Source: a virus
DNA: 64,000 nt
Reading direction: 5' to 3' (one strand)
IMG/VR virus record: IMGVR_UViG_3300008952_002707
Span: 1 to 64,000 of that record
Shown here in pieces: positions 1 to 7,211 of the stretch; positions within the stretch are counted from its first letter, which is position 1, and every line of letters begins with the position of its first letter. The position numbers and the translations under genes are program-made. The notes under the pieces are model-generated. The model was not told the DNA's origin and did no database searches. It saw only the letters and a program-made list of their open reading frames with translations.

Positions 1-8
1 TTCGTCGC

Positions 9-239
9 ATGACTCGCGAGTTTTTGCTGGGCGAAAGCAAGCCTCCTAGTTTGGCTAGCTATATTCAATCTGTCTCTGAGGTTTTAGAGTCTGTCGTCCC
101 GCGTACACAAAGGGATGGCCGCAAAATTGAAGTAGCAAAAGCAAATCTTAAGGAGGTTCGTCGACACACGCGGCGCCTACAAGAACGAGTTAATGTGCTA
201 GAAGAACAAGTGAAAATCTTAGAAGAAAACAAGGGGTAA
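9..239 (+). CDS. small coiled-coil protein of unknown function
   Basis: A 76-residue protein. The N-terminal third is uncharged and mixed. The C-terminal half (from about residue 38) is rich in Lys, Arg, Glu and Leu with heptad-like spacing, as in a coiled coil, so it probably oligomerises. The ATG lies only eight bases from the window edge, so I cannot see a ribosome binding site or exclude an upstream start. The stop is followed four bases later by the start of the 830-residue gene, so the two are probably co-transcribed. I do not recognise a family. Confidence 0.6.
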   Translation: MTREFLLGESKPPSLASYIQSVSEVLESVVPRTQRDGRKIEVAKANLKEVRRHTRRLQERVNVLEEQVKILEENKG

Positions 240-243
240 ACTA

Positions 244-2736
244 ATGGGTGGTGTCTTTGGACATATGTCCCACATTTATGATAATCCTAATATGACTTTT
301 GGTCAGATTAAGGATATTATGGCTAAGGCTTCTGCTGGCCAGCTTGAGAACGTTACCGAGAAAACAGATGGACAAAATCTGTTTGTTTCTTATAAGCTCA
401 GCGATGGGACGCAGAGATGGGTTCCAGAGGAAGCAGTTCGGTCGGCGCGAAACAAGGGTGATATTAAAAATGGTGGTATGACCCCTCAACAATTAGCAAC
501 TAAGTTTGCTGGACGTGGAGCTTTGGAAGCTGCCTTTACAAACGCATTTCGTGCATTTGCTAAAACTGTGGATAAGTTTTCTGAAGAAGAAAAATTGAAG
601 CTTTTTGGGCCCGACACGAACATTTATTATAACGCAGAGGTTATGGATCCAGCGAACGCGAATGTTATCAATTATGATACCAAGACCTTCCTCATTCACC
701 GAGCTGGGCATGCCGAATACGATAGAGAGACTGGTAAGCCAGTCGACAAAGAAGAGGGGTTTTCAGAACAGCAGGCCTCCACACTACAAAGCGTATTAGA
801 AAAATCTCAAGATGAGATGAGCAAAGGCGATTTTAGGGTTCAAGTAAATGCGATTCGCCAGCTTGAAGCTCTGAGTGACGACGTGGCACTGTCTACGGCG
901 CTTAAGGGAATGGACCAAGTAATGTCATCTGCCGGCGTGAGCGACGGCGATACAATCGGTGATTACATTATCGGCAAGTGGCGTCAAGTAGTTGATCAGG
1001 AGTTGCCAGATCTAAGTGATGAGGGAAAACAGCTTATTATTAAACGAGTGATGACTGATTACTATGGCGCTCTCGAAGGAGAGGGGCCCCTTAAATCTCG
1101 GGGGCTGGAGACTCGACAAATTACTAAAACTATCGGGCAGCCTGAACTTAATGAACAGATTGTCAGCGTGATCAAAAGCTATCCTCAAAGATTCAAAGAA
1201 TTTATCTTTCCCGTTGAAAGTGTAATCCATCGGTTTGCTATCGAGATTATGCGCGCTGTTCAGAGTGCATATATTATTGCTGCTGGTGGTAATGAAAAAG
1301 AGGTTGCCCGGCTGCAGGCTTTGGTTGGTAAAGCAATTGAAACCATTCAAGCTTCCGGGAACGAAGAGGCGATGGAAATTCTGCGCCCACAACTTGAGAA
1401 GCTCAGTAAAATTGAAGACGATGGTTCTATTGGGTCGGTTGATTTAAGCATGATTTCATCTGCCGCCGAAGGTATTGTTTTCGACTACGATGGACATACC
1501 TATAAATTTACGGGAGGTTTTGCTCCGGCGAACCAGATACTGGGTTTGTTCAAGTATGGACGCAAAGGCATTCCGGCCATGGCTGGGGAAGAAGACCTCG
1601 AAGAAGGACTGTGGGGCTCCCTCAGTCGCGCAAATTTCATGATGGACAAAGGGTTCAAGAAAGACGTTAATGAATCACGGATTCTTGAGGTTTTCTGGGG
1701 CGGTAGTGGATATTCAGTAAAGATGTCTCTGAGGGAGTGGTCTCAAAAACTCCCGAAGACAACAAAAACTAATGAAGCCCTTTTTAAAAAATTGGCATCT
1801 GGTATTCCCATCACCTCTCTCATACTAGACGGAAGTAAAGTTAAGGAATCTATCTCTGAAGCCGTTAACTGGGGGATGGGTGTCCTCACTGAGGAGTCAG
1901 GGAAAAATATAGCGCTCTTTCCGGGCAAGTTTAAGCCCCCGCATGGTGGGCACTTTAATGTGGCCAAACAGATCATTGATAATCCGGAGGTGGACAAATT
2001 AATTATTTGGGTTTCTCCCAGAACTCACGAAGGAATCACAGCCGATCAGGCAGCCACAATTTGGGAGTATTACGCCAAACAACTGCCAGAAGGGGTAGAA
2101 ATTCGTATAGCTGATATTACGCCCGTCCGGTCAGTGTATGAATATATCGAGGACGAGGCTCAGGCAGGTGATGATCTACATTTAGTTTTAGGCGAAAAAG
2201 ACATATCTGGTGGCAGATTTAAGTCTGCTGCCAGCCGTAGAGCCGATGTGGGAGTTACCGAAGTTCCTATTCCGCCCCAGATGGGGGGCATTAGTGCTAC
2301 GCAAATGCGCAAGGCACTTGCGAGTGACGATATCCAAGGCTTCAAAGACGGTTTGCCATTGGGCTTAAGCTCTACAGATATTAATGATATAATATCGATA
2401 TTGGGCGGATCATTGGATGAGATCAGCAGCGGAGCAGGAGGGAGTGTCTCTGGCTTTGCGGGACGCTATCCTGATGTAGCGGGATCCGAGGAAGAAAAGG
2501 ATCGACACCCGAAGGATTTTATAGGTGAGATTAGCTCTATGTCCGGTGGGGATGTTCAAGGCGGCATGATTGGGACGGGCAGCAAAAAGGGTCCATGGCA
2601 CGGATTCAATGCAGCTGCTTTTAACAAACGACAAAAGAAAGACTCCACGCTTCAAGGAACAGAAGAACTTCTTGGGCAAGAAGATGAGATAGTTAACGAA
2701 GTAGTGGACTATTTAATAGGAATCACGGTGGGATAA
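244..2736 (+). CDS. ligase-like nucleotidyltransferase fused to HxGH adenylyltransferase
   Basis: An 830-residue two-part protein. The N-terminal half carries what look like the signature motifs of the covalent nucleotidyltransferase (DNA/RNA ligase) superfamily: KTDG with candidate nucleotidylated Lys40, a YNAEVMD segment around Glu132 as motif III, EGIVF at Glu409 as motif IV, and Lys421 in YKFTG as motif V. The C-terminal half (about 555-700) has GKFKPPHGGH with the HxGH signature (His567, His570) and ISATQMR (683-689), the two ATP-binding motifs of NMN/pantetheine-phosphate-type adenylyltransferases. Residues 720-830 are Gly/Ser/Asp-rich and look flexible. Related large proteins occur in marine T4-like phages as a domain of unknown function, as far as I recall. 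The motifs are visible; the biochemical role (RNA or DNA end repair, or NAD metabolism) is inference. Confidence 0.8.
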   Translation: MGGVFGHMSHIYDNPNMTFGQIKDIMAKASAGQLENVTEKTDGQNLFVSYKLSDGTQRWVPEEAVRSARNKGDIKNGGMTPQQLATKFAGRGALEAAFTNAFRAFAKTVDKFSEEEKLKLFGPDTNIYYNAEVMDPANANVINYDTKTFLIHRAGHAEYDRETGKPVDKEEGFSEQQASTLQSVLEKSQDEMSKGDFRVQVNAIRQLEALSDDVALSTALKGMDQVMSSAGVSDGDTIGDYIIGKWRQVVDQELPDLSDEGKQLIIKRVMTDYYGALEGEGPLKSRGLETRQITKTIGQPELNEQIVSVIKSYPQRFKEFIFPVESVIHRFAIEIMRAVQSAYIIAAGGNEKEVARLQALVGKAIETIQASGNEEAMEILRPQLEKLSKIEDDGSIGSVDLSMISSAAEGIVFDYDGHTYKFTGGFAPANQILGLFKYGRKGIPAMAGEEDLEEGLWGSLSRANFMMDKGFKKDVNESRILEVFWGGSGYSVKMSLREWSQKLPKTTKTNEALFKKLASGIPITSLILDGSKVKESISEAVNWGMGVLTEESGKNIALFPGKFKPPHGGHFNVAKQIIDNPEVDKLIIWVSPRTHEGITADQAATIWEYYAKQLPEGVEIRIADITPVRSVYEYIEDEAQAGDDLHLVLGEKDISGGRFKSAASRRADVGVTEVPIPPQMGGISATQMRKALASDDIQGFKDGLPLGLSSTDINDIISILGGSLDEISSGAGGSVSGFAGRYPDVAGSEEEKDRHPKDFIGEISSMSGGDVQGGMIGTGSKKGPWHGFNAAAFNKRQKKDSTLQGTEELLGQEDEIVNEVVDYLIGITVG

Positions 2737-2738
2737 GT

Positions 2739-3566
2739 ATGATTGATCGAAAAGAATTTACTGACGAACTACAATTGCGTGAAACGGTGCGAAAAGCAAT
2801 TAAGGTTATAAAAAATAAAAAGTCGCAGGGTCGGCTAAGCACTCTTAAAGAAGAGCTTCGGCTCCGGGGGGTGATCAAAGACATGCTGCACGAAGCCCAA
2901 GCCGCCGTTGCGTCTGTTGCCAAGCATGCCAGTACTGGTATTAATGCTCTTGAGGATCTTCTTAAGAATTCCAATGTACTTTTCGTATTAGAGACCGGGT
3001 ATAAATCCCTCACAACCGATAAAAACCAACGGGACTCATACCGCTCACATATTCTTGCGGCGGTTAAAAAATCCCTAGCCCCAGAGTCCTTACGCAAAAA
3101 TGCAGGTGAGGATGTAGAAATCTCTGAGGCGATTGACATCTCCGTGAGCGACAAGCCGGAGGATGATCCGGACTTCATTAACGTTGAAGATGAGGAAGAG
3201 GTTGAGGTTGACGAAAAGGATGAGTTTGGTCTCGACGGTGAAGACCTCACTGGACGTAACAGAGCCTTTACTGATTTCGGCAATATTGAAAAAGATATCC
3301 TTACTGCATATGATAATCTTGATAACCCCGAAGACATCAGATTATTTGAGGAATATTTAATTAAGAATCTGGCATTATACTTTGATAAGTATGAGACTGA
3401 GCTCGATGCCAATGTTACTGAGCCGGCCGAAGCTGATGCAGCTGAACTTGATGCCGACGTAGAGAGCGGGGAAGAAGAATTAGATGACTCTGCTTCTCCT
3501 ACTTTTGAACTGGAAGAGGTCATGTCCCATCTGGACATTGACGATATTCTTAAAAATCTATTATAG
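2739..3566 (+). CDS. acidic protein of unknown function
   Basis: A 275-residue protein starting two bases after the preceding stop. The N-terminal 60 residues are basic and helical. Residues about 115-170 and 215-260 are dominated by Asp and Glu, and a short conserved-looking helical segment (about 180-215) lies between them. There are no enzyme motifs, signal peptide or membrane span. Its tight spacing behind the ligase-adenylyltransferase gene suggests it is made with it, perhaps as a partner. A scaffolding or nucleic-acid-mimic role for the acidic stretches is possible but unsupported. Confidence 0.6.
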   Translation: MIDRKEFTDELQLRETVRKAIKVIKNKKSQGRLSTLKEELRLRGVIKDMLHEAQAAVASVAKHASTGINALEDLLKNSNVLFVLETGYKSLTTDKNQRDSYRSHILAAVKKSLAPESLRKNAGEDVEISEAIDISVSDKPEDDPDFINVEDEEEVEVDEKDEFGLDGEDLTGRNRAFTDFGNIEKDILTAYDNLDNPEDIRLFEEYLIKNLALYFDKYETELDANVTEPAEADAAELDADVESGEEELDDSASPTFELEEVMSHLDIDDILKNLL

Positions 3567-3572
3567 TACTTT

Positions 3573-3920
3573 ATGACAAACCCGAATAGCAAGGGTTTCT
3601 GCAATGATATATCCCTCTCAAGAAAGCTGAGAGACCGAGGAAAATCTAACGAAGCATTCGAAGTAATGCTGTCTGCACTAACCCTAGAAGAAATTATAGG
3701 TCTTAAACTAGAATGCTCCAGTCGATTAGCTGGGGGTAAGATGTACGGCTTTAACTTATGGTCGAATATTGTTGACATTACAAAGGAAGCACTATATAAT
3801 GCGGTTATTAGCGTTGCCAAAACCAATAAAGAGGCTACTAGAATATTAGGTATTAATGATGATACCTTTAAAAAGCTAAAGAGGAAATATAAGATAAGAG
3901 AAGAATACGACATAAAGTAA
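3573..3920 (+). CDS. small protein with C-terminal helix-turn-helix-like segment
   Basis: A 115-residue basic protein. Residues about 84-108 (NKEATRILGINDDTFKKLKR) have the pattern of a Fis/NtrC-like helix-turn-helix: an Ala-containing first helix, a Gly in the turn and a Lys/Arg-rich recognition helix. The remainder is helical with no further motif. It lies directly upstream of a perfect palindrome (3921-3936) and the tmRNA-like RNA, so regulation of that region is conceivable. Function unproven. Confidence 0.6.
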   Translation: MTNPNSKGFCNDISLSRKLRDRGKSNEAFEVMLSALTLEEIIGLKLECSSRLAGGKMYGFNLWSNIVDITKEALYNAVISVAKTNKEATRILGINDDTFKKLKRKYKIREEYDIK

Positions 3921-3936
3921 TGATAACTTATTATCA
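3921..3936. promoter_or_regulatory. perfect 6-bp inverted repeat before the tmRNA-like RNA
   Basis: TGATAA, four bases (CTTA), then TTATCA form an exact palindrome immediately after the stop of the helix-turn-helix protein and 21 bases before the 5' end of the tmRNA-like RNA. It could be an operator or a weak hairpin that helps processing. It is AT-rich and short, so chance is not excluded. Confidence 0.25.
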
Positions 3937-3957
3937 GGTCTTTGTCAACAACTAAAT

Positions 3958-4039
3958 GGGGGTGGATCTGGTTTCGACGGGGATTAAAACCTGCAATGGT
4001 AGTTCTCGGACCACGGTTCGATTCCGTGCACCTCCACCA
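3958..4039 (+). ncRNA. miniature tmRNA-like RNA (tRNA-like domain only)
   Basis: The 82-nt segment has both halves of the tRNA-like domain of tmRNA. The 5' end carries the tmRNA D-loop signature TCTGGTTTCGACGGGG. The acceptor stem 3958-3964 pairs with 4029-4035 over seven positions and includes a G3-U wobble (3960 with 4033), the alanine identity element. Discriminator A4036 is followed by encoded CCA. The T-arm CACGG-TTCGATT-CCGTG (4012-4028) is perfect. Between the halves there is only a short P2-like hairpin (GGGA 3980-3983 with TCTC 4004-4007; ACC 3989-3991 with GGT 3998-4000). The roughly 270-nt tag-coding and pseudoknot part of a normal tmRNA is absent, and no resume codon with an in-frame tag is present. 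It could not tag proteins, but might still be charged with Ala and bind SmpB or EF-Tu. Confidence 0.75.
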
Positions 4040-4064
4040 TTTAATTTTAAGGAGATATAATACA

Positions 4065-4430
4065 ATGAAAAAAATGAAATTATGGGAGCCATGGTTTTTC
4101 GAAAACAGTAAATTACCGGTATGGCTCTCGAAGATTGCCCCGATTGAAGTGTGGGCGTTTAGTTTTGCATTCTGGGTTTGGTGCCGGGGAGAAATGAGCG
4201 ATAGAACCAGACGCCATGAAACAGTACATTATCAGCAGCAACTGGAAATGCTATTTGTTGGACAATGGATATGTTATGGAATTTGCTGGCTTATTGGCTT
4301 TGCAAAGTACCGAGATGGTAGCAAAGCATATCGTCAGAATCCCTTTGAACAAGAAGCTTATGAGATAGATGATTTCGAAGATGGGCTTGTAACACGCAAG
4401 CGCTATGGGTGGACAAAATATAAAATTTAG
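4065..4430 (+). CDS. membrane-associated HExxH zinc-peptidase-like protein
   Basis: A 121-residue protein starting at the ATG preceded by AAGGAGATATAAT, a strong ribosome binding site. An upstream in-frame extension would run through the tmRNA-like RNA and is rejected. HETVH (His51, Glu52, His55) matches the HExxH zincin motif, and NPFEQEAYE (about 94-102) offers a third acidic ligand downstream. A hydrophobic stretch between them (about 60-75) suggests membrane association. The target is unknown. It is the first of three HExxH proteins within 5 kb. Confidence 0.65.
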   Translation: MKKMKLWEPWFFENSKLPVWLSKIAPIEVWAFSFAFWVWCRGEMSDRTRRHETVHYQQQLEMLFVGQWICYGICWLIGFAKYRDGSKAYRQNPFEQEAYEIDDFEDGLVTRKRYGWTKYKI

Positions 4431-4459
4431 TTGACATATACAAATATATTATATATTAT
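4431..4459 (+). promoter_or_regulatory. sigma70-like promoter for the lipoprotein gene
   Basis: TTGACA (4431-4436, consensus -35), then 17 bases, then TATTAT (4454-4459, one mismatch to TATAAT) in a very AT-rich stretch directly after the preceding stop. The expected start of transcription is about 4466, only a few bases before the ATG at 4474, so the leader would be very short. It suggests that the lipoprotein gene and possibly the metzincin gene can be expressed early by host RNA polymerase. Confidence 0.55.
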
Positions 4460-4473
4460 TATAATTACTTTAG

Positions 4474-4992
4474 ATGTATAAGATAATAGTTCTCTTAATA
4501 GTATTGTTATCTTCTTGCTCTAATAATGTAACTGAAGAAGATATAAGACAAGAGGAATATGGTGAATTATATGCCACTATGGATTGCTGGTGGAGTAGTC
4601 AAGAGCTGATCGCTTCCACCATCTTTTGGTGCGCGGATAACTTAGAAACTGAACTAATAAGTGGATATGTCAGCCTAGCAGTCATCCAAGACCTAGATGG
4701 GGTGGAATTTTTCTCTATTTGTGGGAGAGGAATAATACTAAATTCCGGGCATGCGCTTCATGATAATCTTATAGCAGCAATGACGGAGCATACTTATGAC
4801 TGTTATGAGTCGTATGAAAGAAAATTAGGTAATGAATTCGATTGGATATGGGATGAACCCACCAGCACATTACAGCTTATTTGGCGCCCCGAAGATGAAT
4901 TAGACAAGGTTTTAACTGTATTTGTACCCAAACAGGTGGATTCTCCACGAGTTTTAGGCTCCGTTTATTACAAAACCGGATATTTCAACTAA
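4474..4992 (+). CDS. predicted lipoprotein
   Basis: A 172-residue protein with a classic lipoprotein signal peptide: Lys3, the hydrophobic run IIVLLIVLLSS and a lipobox ending LSSC at Cys15. The mature part is acidic, rich in Trp, and has several Cys residues that could form disulfides, consistent with an envelope location. No family is recognised. Phage lipoproteins expressed from their own promoter often act in superinfection exclusion or envelope remodelling; that role here is inference. It is followed after seven bases by a signal-anchored metzincin gene. Confidence 0.65.
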   Translation: MYKIIVLLIVLLSSCSNNVTEEDIRQEEYGELYATMDCWWSSQELIASTIFWCADNLETELISGYVSLAVIQDLDGVEFFSICGRGIILNSGHALHDNLIAAMTEHTYDCYESYERKLGNEFDWIWDEPTSTLQLIWRPEDELDKVLTVFVPKQVDSPRVLGSVYYKTGYFN

Positions 4993-4999
4993 ATATTAC

Positions 5000-5584
5000 A
5001 TGAATGATTATTTTAAGTTGGGGTTCCTGGCTATTGTTTATGTTTCTTTGATTATCTTTAGCATTTGTTTATTGGCAACGCCCTCTGGAGCTAGCGATTA
5101 TGTGAGCAATCATATCCGGATCCCCGCCGTTCATAATGCGCCTCCAAAGGTAGGCACATGGTTTAAAACCCCTACGGTGATAGTGTGTGAACATGCCCCA
5201 ATTAGTAAGGCACAAATCAACAGCGCTACAGATTTCTGGGAGAACCTAGGGTATCGGTTTTATACCACCCAATATAAGCACGACCCTCTTAACAAGTGTT
5301 TATCCGCAGCCCCAGAAGGCTATATTCTCATACGCCTCGTATCAACAAATATTAAACTAGAAGACTCAGCCCTGGCACAAACACATTTTTTTGTAGACAA
5401 CGACACCGCTGAAATAGACTGGGCTGTAATCTACATGCGAAACGATATAAGGAAGACCGTATTAGAACATGAGCTGGGGCACGCTTTGGGCTTTCTACAC
5501 TATAATAGAATTAATCACCTGATGAATGAAAAGTGGACCATGGGCGGTTGGGACAAGGACGGTCTAGAAAACAAGCGTCGGTAG
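5000..5584 (+). CDS. signal-anchored metzincin metallopeptidase
   Basis: A 194-residue protein with an N-terminal hydrophobic signal or anchor (about 8-30, ending near ATPSGAS). The zinc-binding motif HELGHALGFLH (His157, Glu158, His161, His167) is the full metzincin signature HExxHxxGxxH, and the Met-turn is probably Met175 in HLMNEKW. This matches matrixin-type peptidases that act outside the cytoplasm. Cys68 and Cys99 might form a disulfide. The substrate is unknown; a periplasmic or cell-surface target is likely given the signal. It forms a pair with the upstream lipoprotein. Confidence 0.8.
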   Translation: MNDYFKLGFLAIVYVSLIIFSICLLATPSGASDYVSNHIRIPAVHNAPPKVGTWFKTPTVIVCEHAPISKAQINSATDFWENLGYRFYTTQYKHDPLNKCLSAAPEGYILIRLVSTNIKLEDSALAQTHFFVDNDTAEIDWAVIYMRNDIRKTVLEHELGHALGFLHYNRINHLMNEKWTMGGWDKDGLENKRR

Positions 5585-5760
5585 GCGATATCGTCGTTTG
5601 TATCGATGCTGCCCGGGTCGACTCCCATGGGCATACTAGAAGATTTATTGGATTAGTGCTTGACAAATCTATCACAGTCTATAGAATACAAGTAGTGGAC
5701 AGTGGAGAAGAGATCTACTGGCCGCAATCAGCAACATATCTATGGAAGGAAACAATATGA
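5533..5760 (+). CDS. small unknown protein
   Basis: A 75-residue protein whose only ATG overlaps the end of the metzincin gene by 52 bases in another frame. The first ~16 residues are low quality, but from VGDIVVC onwards the sequence looks like a compact beta domain ending in DSGEEIYWPQSATYL, a pattern I associate with small T4-like phage proteins. The true start may be nearer 5581. The stop overlaps the next start as ATGA. Confidence 0.5.
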   Translation: MDHGRLGQGRSRKQASVGDIVVCIDAARVDSHGHTRRFIGLVLDKSITVYRIQVVDSGEEIYWPQSATYLWKETI

Positions 5761-6020
5761 ATACTGAAGAAGTAGTAGGAGCTGTCCACCAGGATGGACC
5801 GGCTTGGGAAATCGTCGCAAAATGTGCGACATATGACGAGGCAGACCAAAAACGCCTTGAGCTGCAGCTAGAGGATAGCCTGCAAGTCAAGGTTCACTGG
5901 CAAGGGAAGGTTAATCATCGTTATTATGCGGTGAAGACGCGCCTGGACCCAGCGATCGCCAAACGTGAAGAAAAGAAGCGCCGCAAGGCAAAGCTCCAAA
6001 AGAAGCGCAGGAAGAAGTGA
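5757..6020 (+). CDS. small protein with a basic C-terminal tail
   Basis: An 87-residue protein. I choose the ATG at 5757, which overlaps the previous stop (ATGA) and follows GGAAGG, rather than the ATG 15 bases upstream that contains this ribosome binding site. Residues 1-60 look like a small alpha-beta domain; the last 20 residues are almost all Lys and Arg, suggesting RNA, DNA or ribosome contact. No family recognised. Confidence 0.6.
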   Translation: MNTEEVVGAVHQDGPAWEIVAKCATYDEADQKRLELQLEDSLQVKVHWQGKVNHRYYAVKTRLDPAIAKREEKKRRKAKLQKKRRKK

Positions 6021-6036
6021 ACAGATGGATCGTCTG

Positions 6037-6051
6037 AGTTCCCGCTGAACT
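6037..6051 (+). other. short inverted repeat in a 97-base intergenic region
   Basis: AGTTC, five bases, then GAACT form an exact hairpin in the gap between 6021 and 6117. A few T residues follow but there is no real U-tract, so it is at best a weak terminator. The rest of the gap holds the tandem hexamer CTCAAA and no convincing promoter. Confidence 0.2.
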
Positions 6052-6117
6052 AATTGTAATTTCTCAGGTAAAATAGACTCAAACTCAAACTAGTTATAGG
6101 TAACTGAGGATAAGTAC

Positions 6118-6306
6118 ATGTCGGACCACGAACCAAAGAAACTACCAGCATTTTTAAAAACCGTGTATCTCTCTAACCGAGAGATCCGGTTAATTCTTGC
6201 AGGACTTTATTCTCTTAATATGCCACCAGATGAAATTGAGGCAACACTTTGGAAAAAACTTTTATTTGAAAAGCTCCATAAAAAAACACGTAGAAAGAAG
6301 AAATAG
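6118..6306 (+). CDS. small basic protein of unknown function
   Basis: A 62-residue protein that follows a TGAGGA ribosome binding site. It has a predicted helix-rich middle (SNREIRLILAGLYSLN) and a Lys/Arg-rich C terminus, so nucleic-acid contact is possible. It abuts the next gene with no spacing. No family recognised. Confidence 0.55.
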   Translation: MSDHEPKKLPAFLKTVYLSNREIRLILAGLYSLNMPPDEIEATLWKKLLFEKLHKKTRRKKK

Positions 6307-6566
6307 ATGACCAATATAGCCCGTGATTCTTTAAAGCTCAAAGCTGCCATAGAATTTGGTTCTGAGTATACTTATACTATTAAAAACGGAGGGCTGGGAC
6401 CGACTTTGTTGGTTAAAGCGCCTAGTAAAAAAATGGCTGGCATTATAAGAAAGAAGATCCCTGGAACCTGGGAAGGGTTATACGTGATGGTAGTATATAT
6501 TAATAATCCAGACTTTGATGACAACAGCCTGCTCGCCTCCGCAACCGGGTCCGTCGTTCTCGATGC

Positions 6567-6576
<10 letters not shown>
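6307..6576 (+). CDS. small protein of unknown function
   Basis: An 89-residue protein that begins directly after the preceding stop. It appears to be a mixed alpha-beta domain with no motif I can name. Its last codons overlap the first ten bases of the tRNA-Thr gene at 6567, so transcript processing would remove the end of this message. Confidence 0.5.
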
Positions 6577-6641
<65 letters not shown>

Positions 6642-6662
6642 TATATAAAGGAGAAAAACTAG

Positions 6663-7175
6663 ATGACTAAGGTAAAAACAATATGTGTGTCAGGAGGGTT
6701 TGATCCCGTTCATGTGGGGCATCTACGTATGATGCAAGACGCATCACAATATGGTGATGTGATAGCTATTGTAAATTCTGATAAATGGTTGATGCGCAAA
6801 AAGGGTTATATTTTCATGCCTTTCAAAGAGCGATGTGAAATTATAGAGGGATTTGGCTGTGTCACGAGTACTTCTTTTGTGGAAGACACGGATAATACAG
6901 TGTGTGAGGCGCTCCGACGGCTTAAGCCTGATTATTTTGCAAACGGCGGTGATCGAAAGACTGATAACACCCCGGAGATGCAAGTTTGTGCGGAGTTGGA
7001 CATCGAACTATTGTGGAACGTTGGAGGGGGAAAAATTCAAAGTTCTTCTACGCTGGTTAATGATGCTGGGATGATGCCGGAAGACGGGATAATCACCGAA
7101 GACGGGATTGACCTCACTCCCTCCCGCATTGATGTTATTTCTTCCGGAGACATTCCAAAGAATAATGACTATTAG
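6663..7175 (+). CDS. HxGH cytidylyl/adenylyltransferase-like protein
   Basis: A 170-residue member of the HxGH nucleotidyltransferase fold: SGGFDPVHVGHLRMM at the N terminus holds the ATP/CTP-binding His17 and His20, and GGGKIQSSSTL (about 120-130) sits where the second signature (ISST-like) is expected. It is closest in look to the HldE adenylyltransferase domain and to glycerol-3-phosphate cytidylyltransferase. The C-terminal 40 residues are acidic and flexible. It lies far from the glycan cluster, next to PhoH, so the substrate (sugar phosphate, NMN or other) is undetermined. Confidence 0.75.
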   Translation: MTKVKTICVSGGFDPVHVGHLRMMQDASQYGDVIAIVNSDKWLMRKKGYIFMPFKERCEIIEGFGCVTSTSFVEDTDNTVCEALRRLKPDYFANGGDRKTDNTPEMQVCAELDIELLWNVGGGKIQSSSTLVNDAGMMPEDGIITEDGIDLTPSRIDVISSGDIPKNNDY

Positions 7176-7211
7176 AGTAGCTACCTATATATTAATAGCA
7201 AAGGGACCTCT

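Noticed and set aside
2723-3913. A 396-codon open frame on the minus strand
   Set aside because: It is the shadow of two + strand genes with normal starts and spacing; its Ser-rich composition reflects the Asp/Glu-rich + strand frame.
3958-4039. Reading the tmRNA-like segment as an ordinary tRNA
   Set aside because: There is no D-stem of normal form and no anticodon arm between the D-loop and T-arm; the 5' half matches the tmRNA signature instead.
3958-4039. A phage attachment site copied from host ssrA
   Set aside because: An att site would normally retain only the 3' end of ssrA; here both 5' and 3' halves are joined, and no integrase is present.
3942-4064. An N-terminal extension of the 121-residue HExxH protein running through the tmRNA-like RNA
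   Set aside because: The ATG at 4065 has a strong AAGGAG ribosome binding site and the upstream part is explained by a structured RNA.
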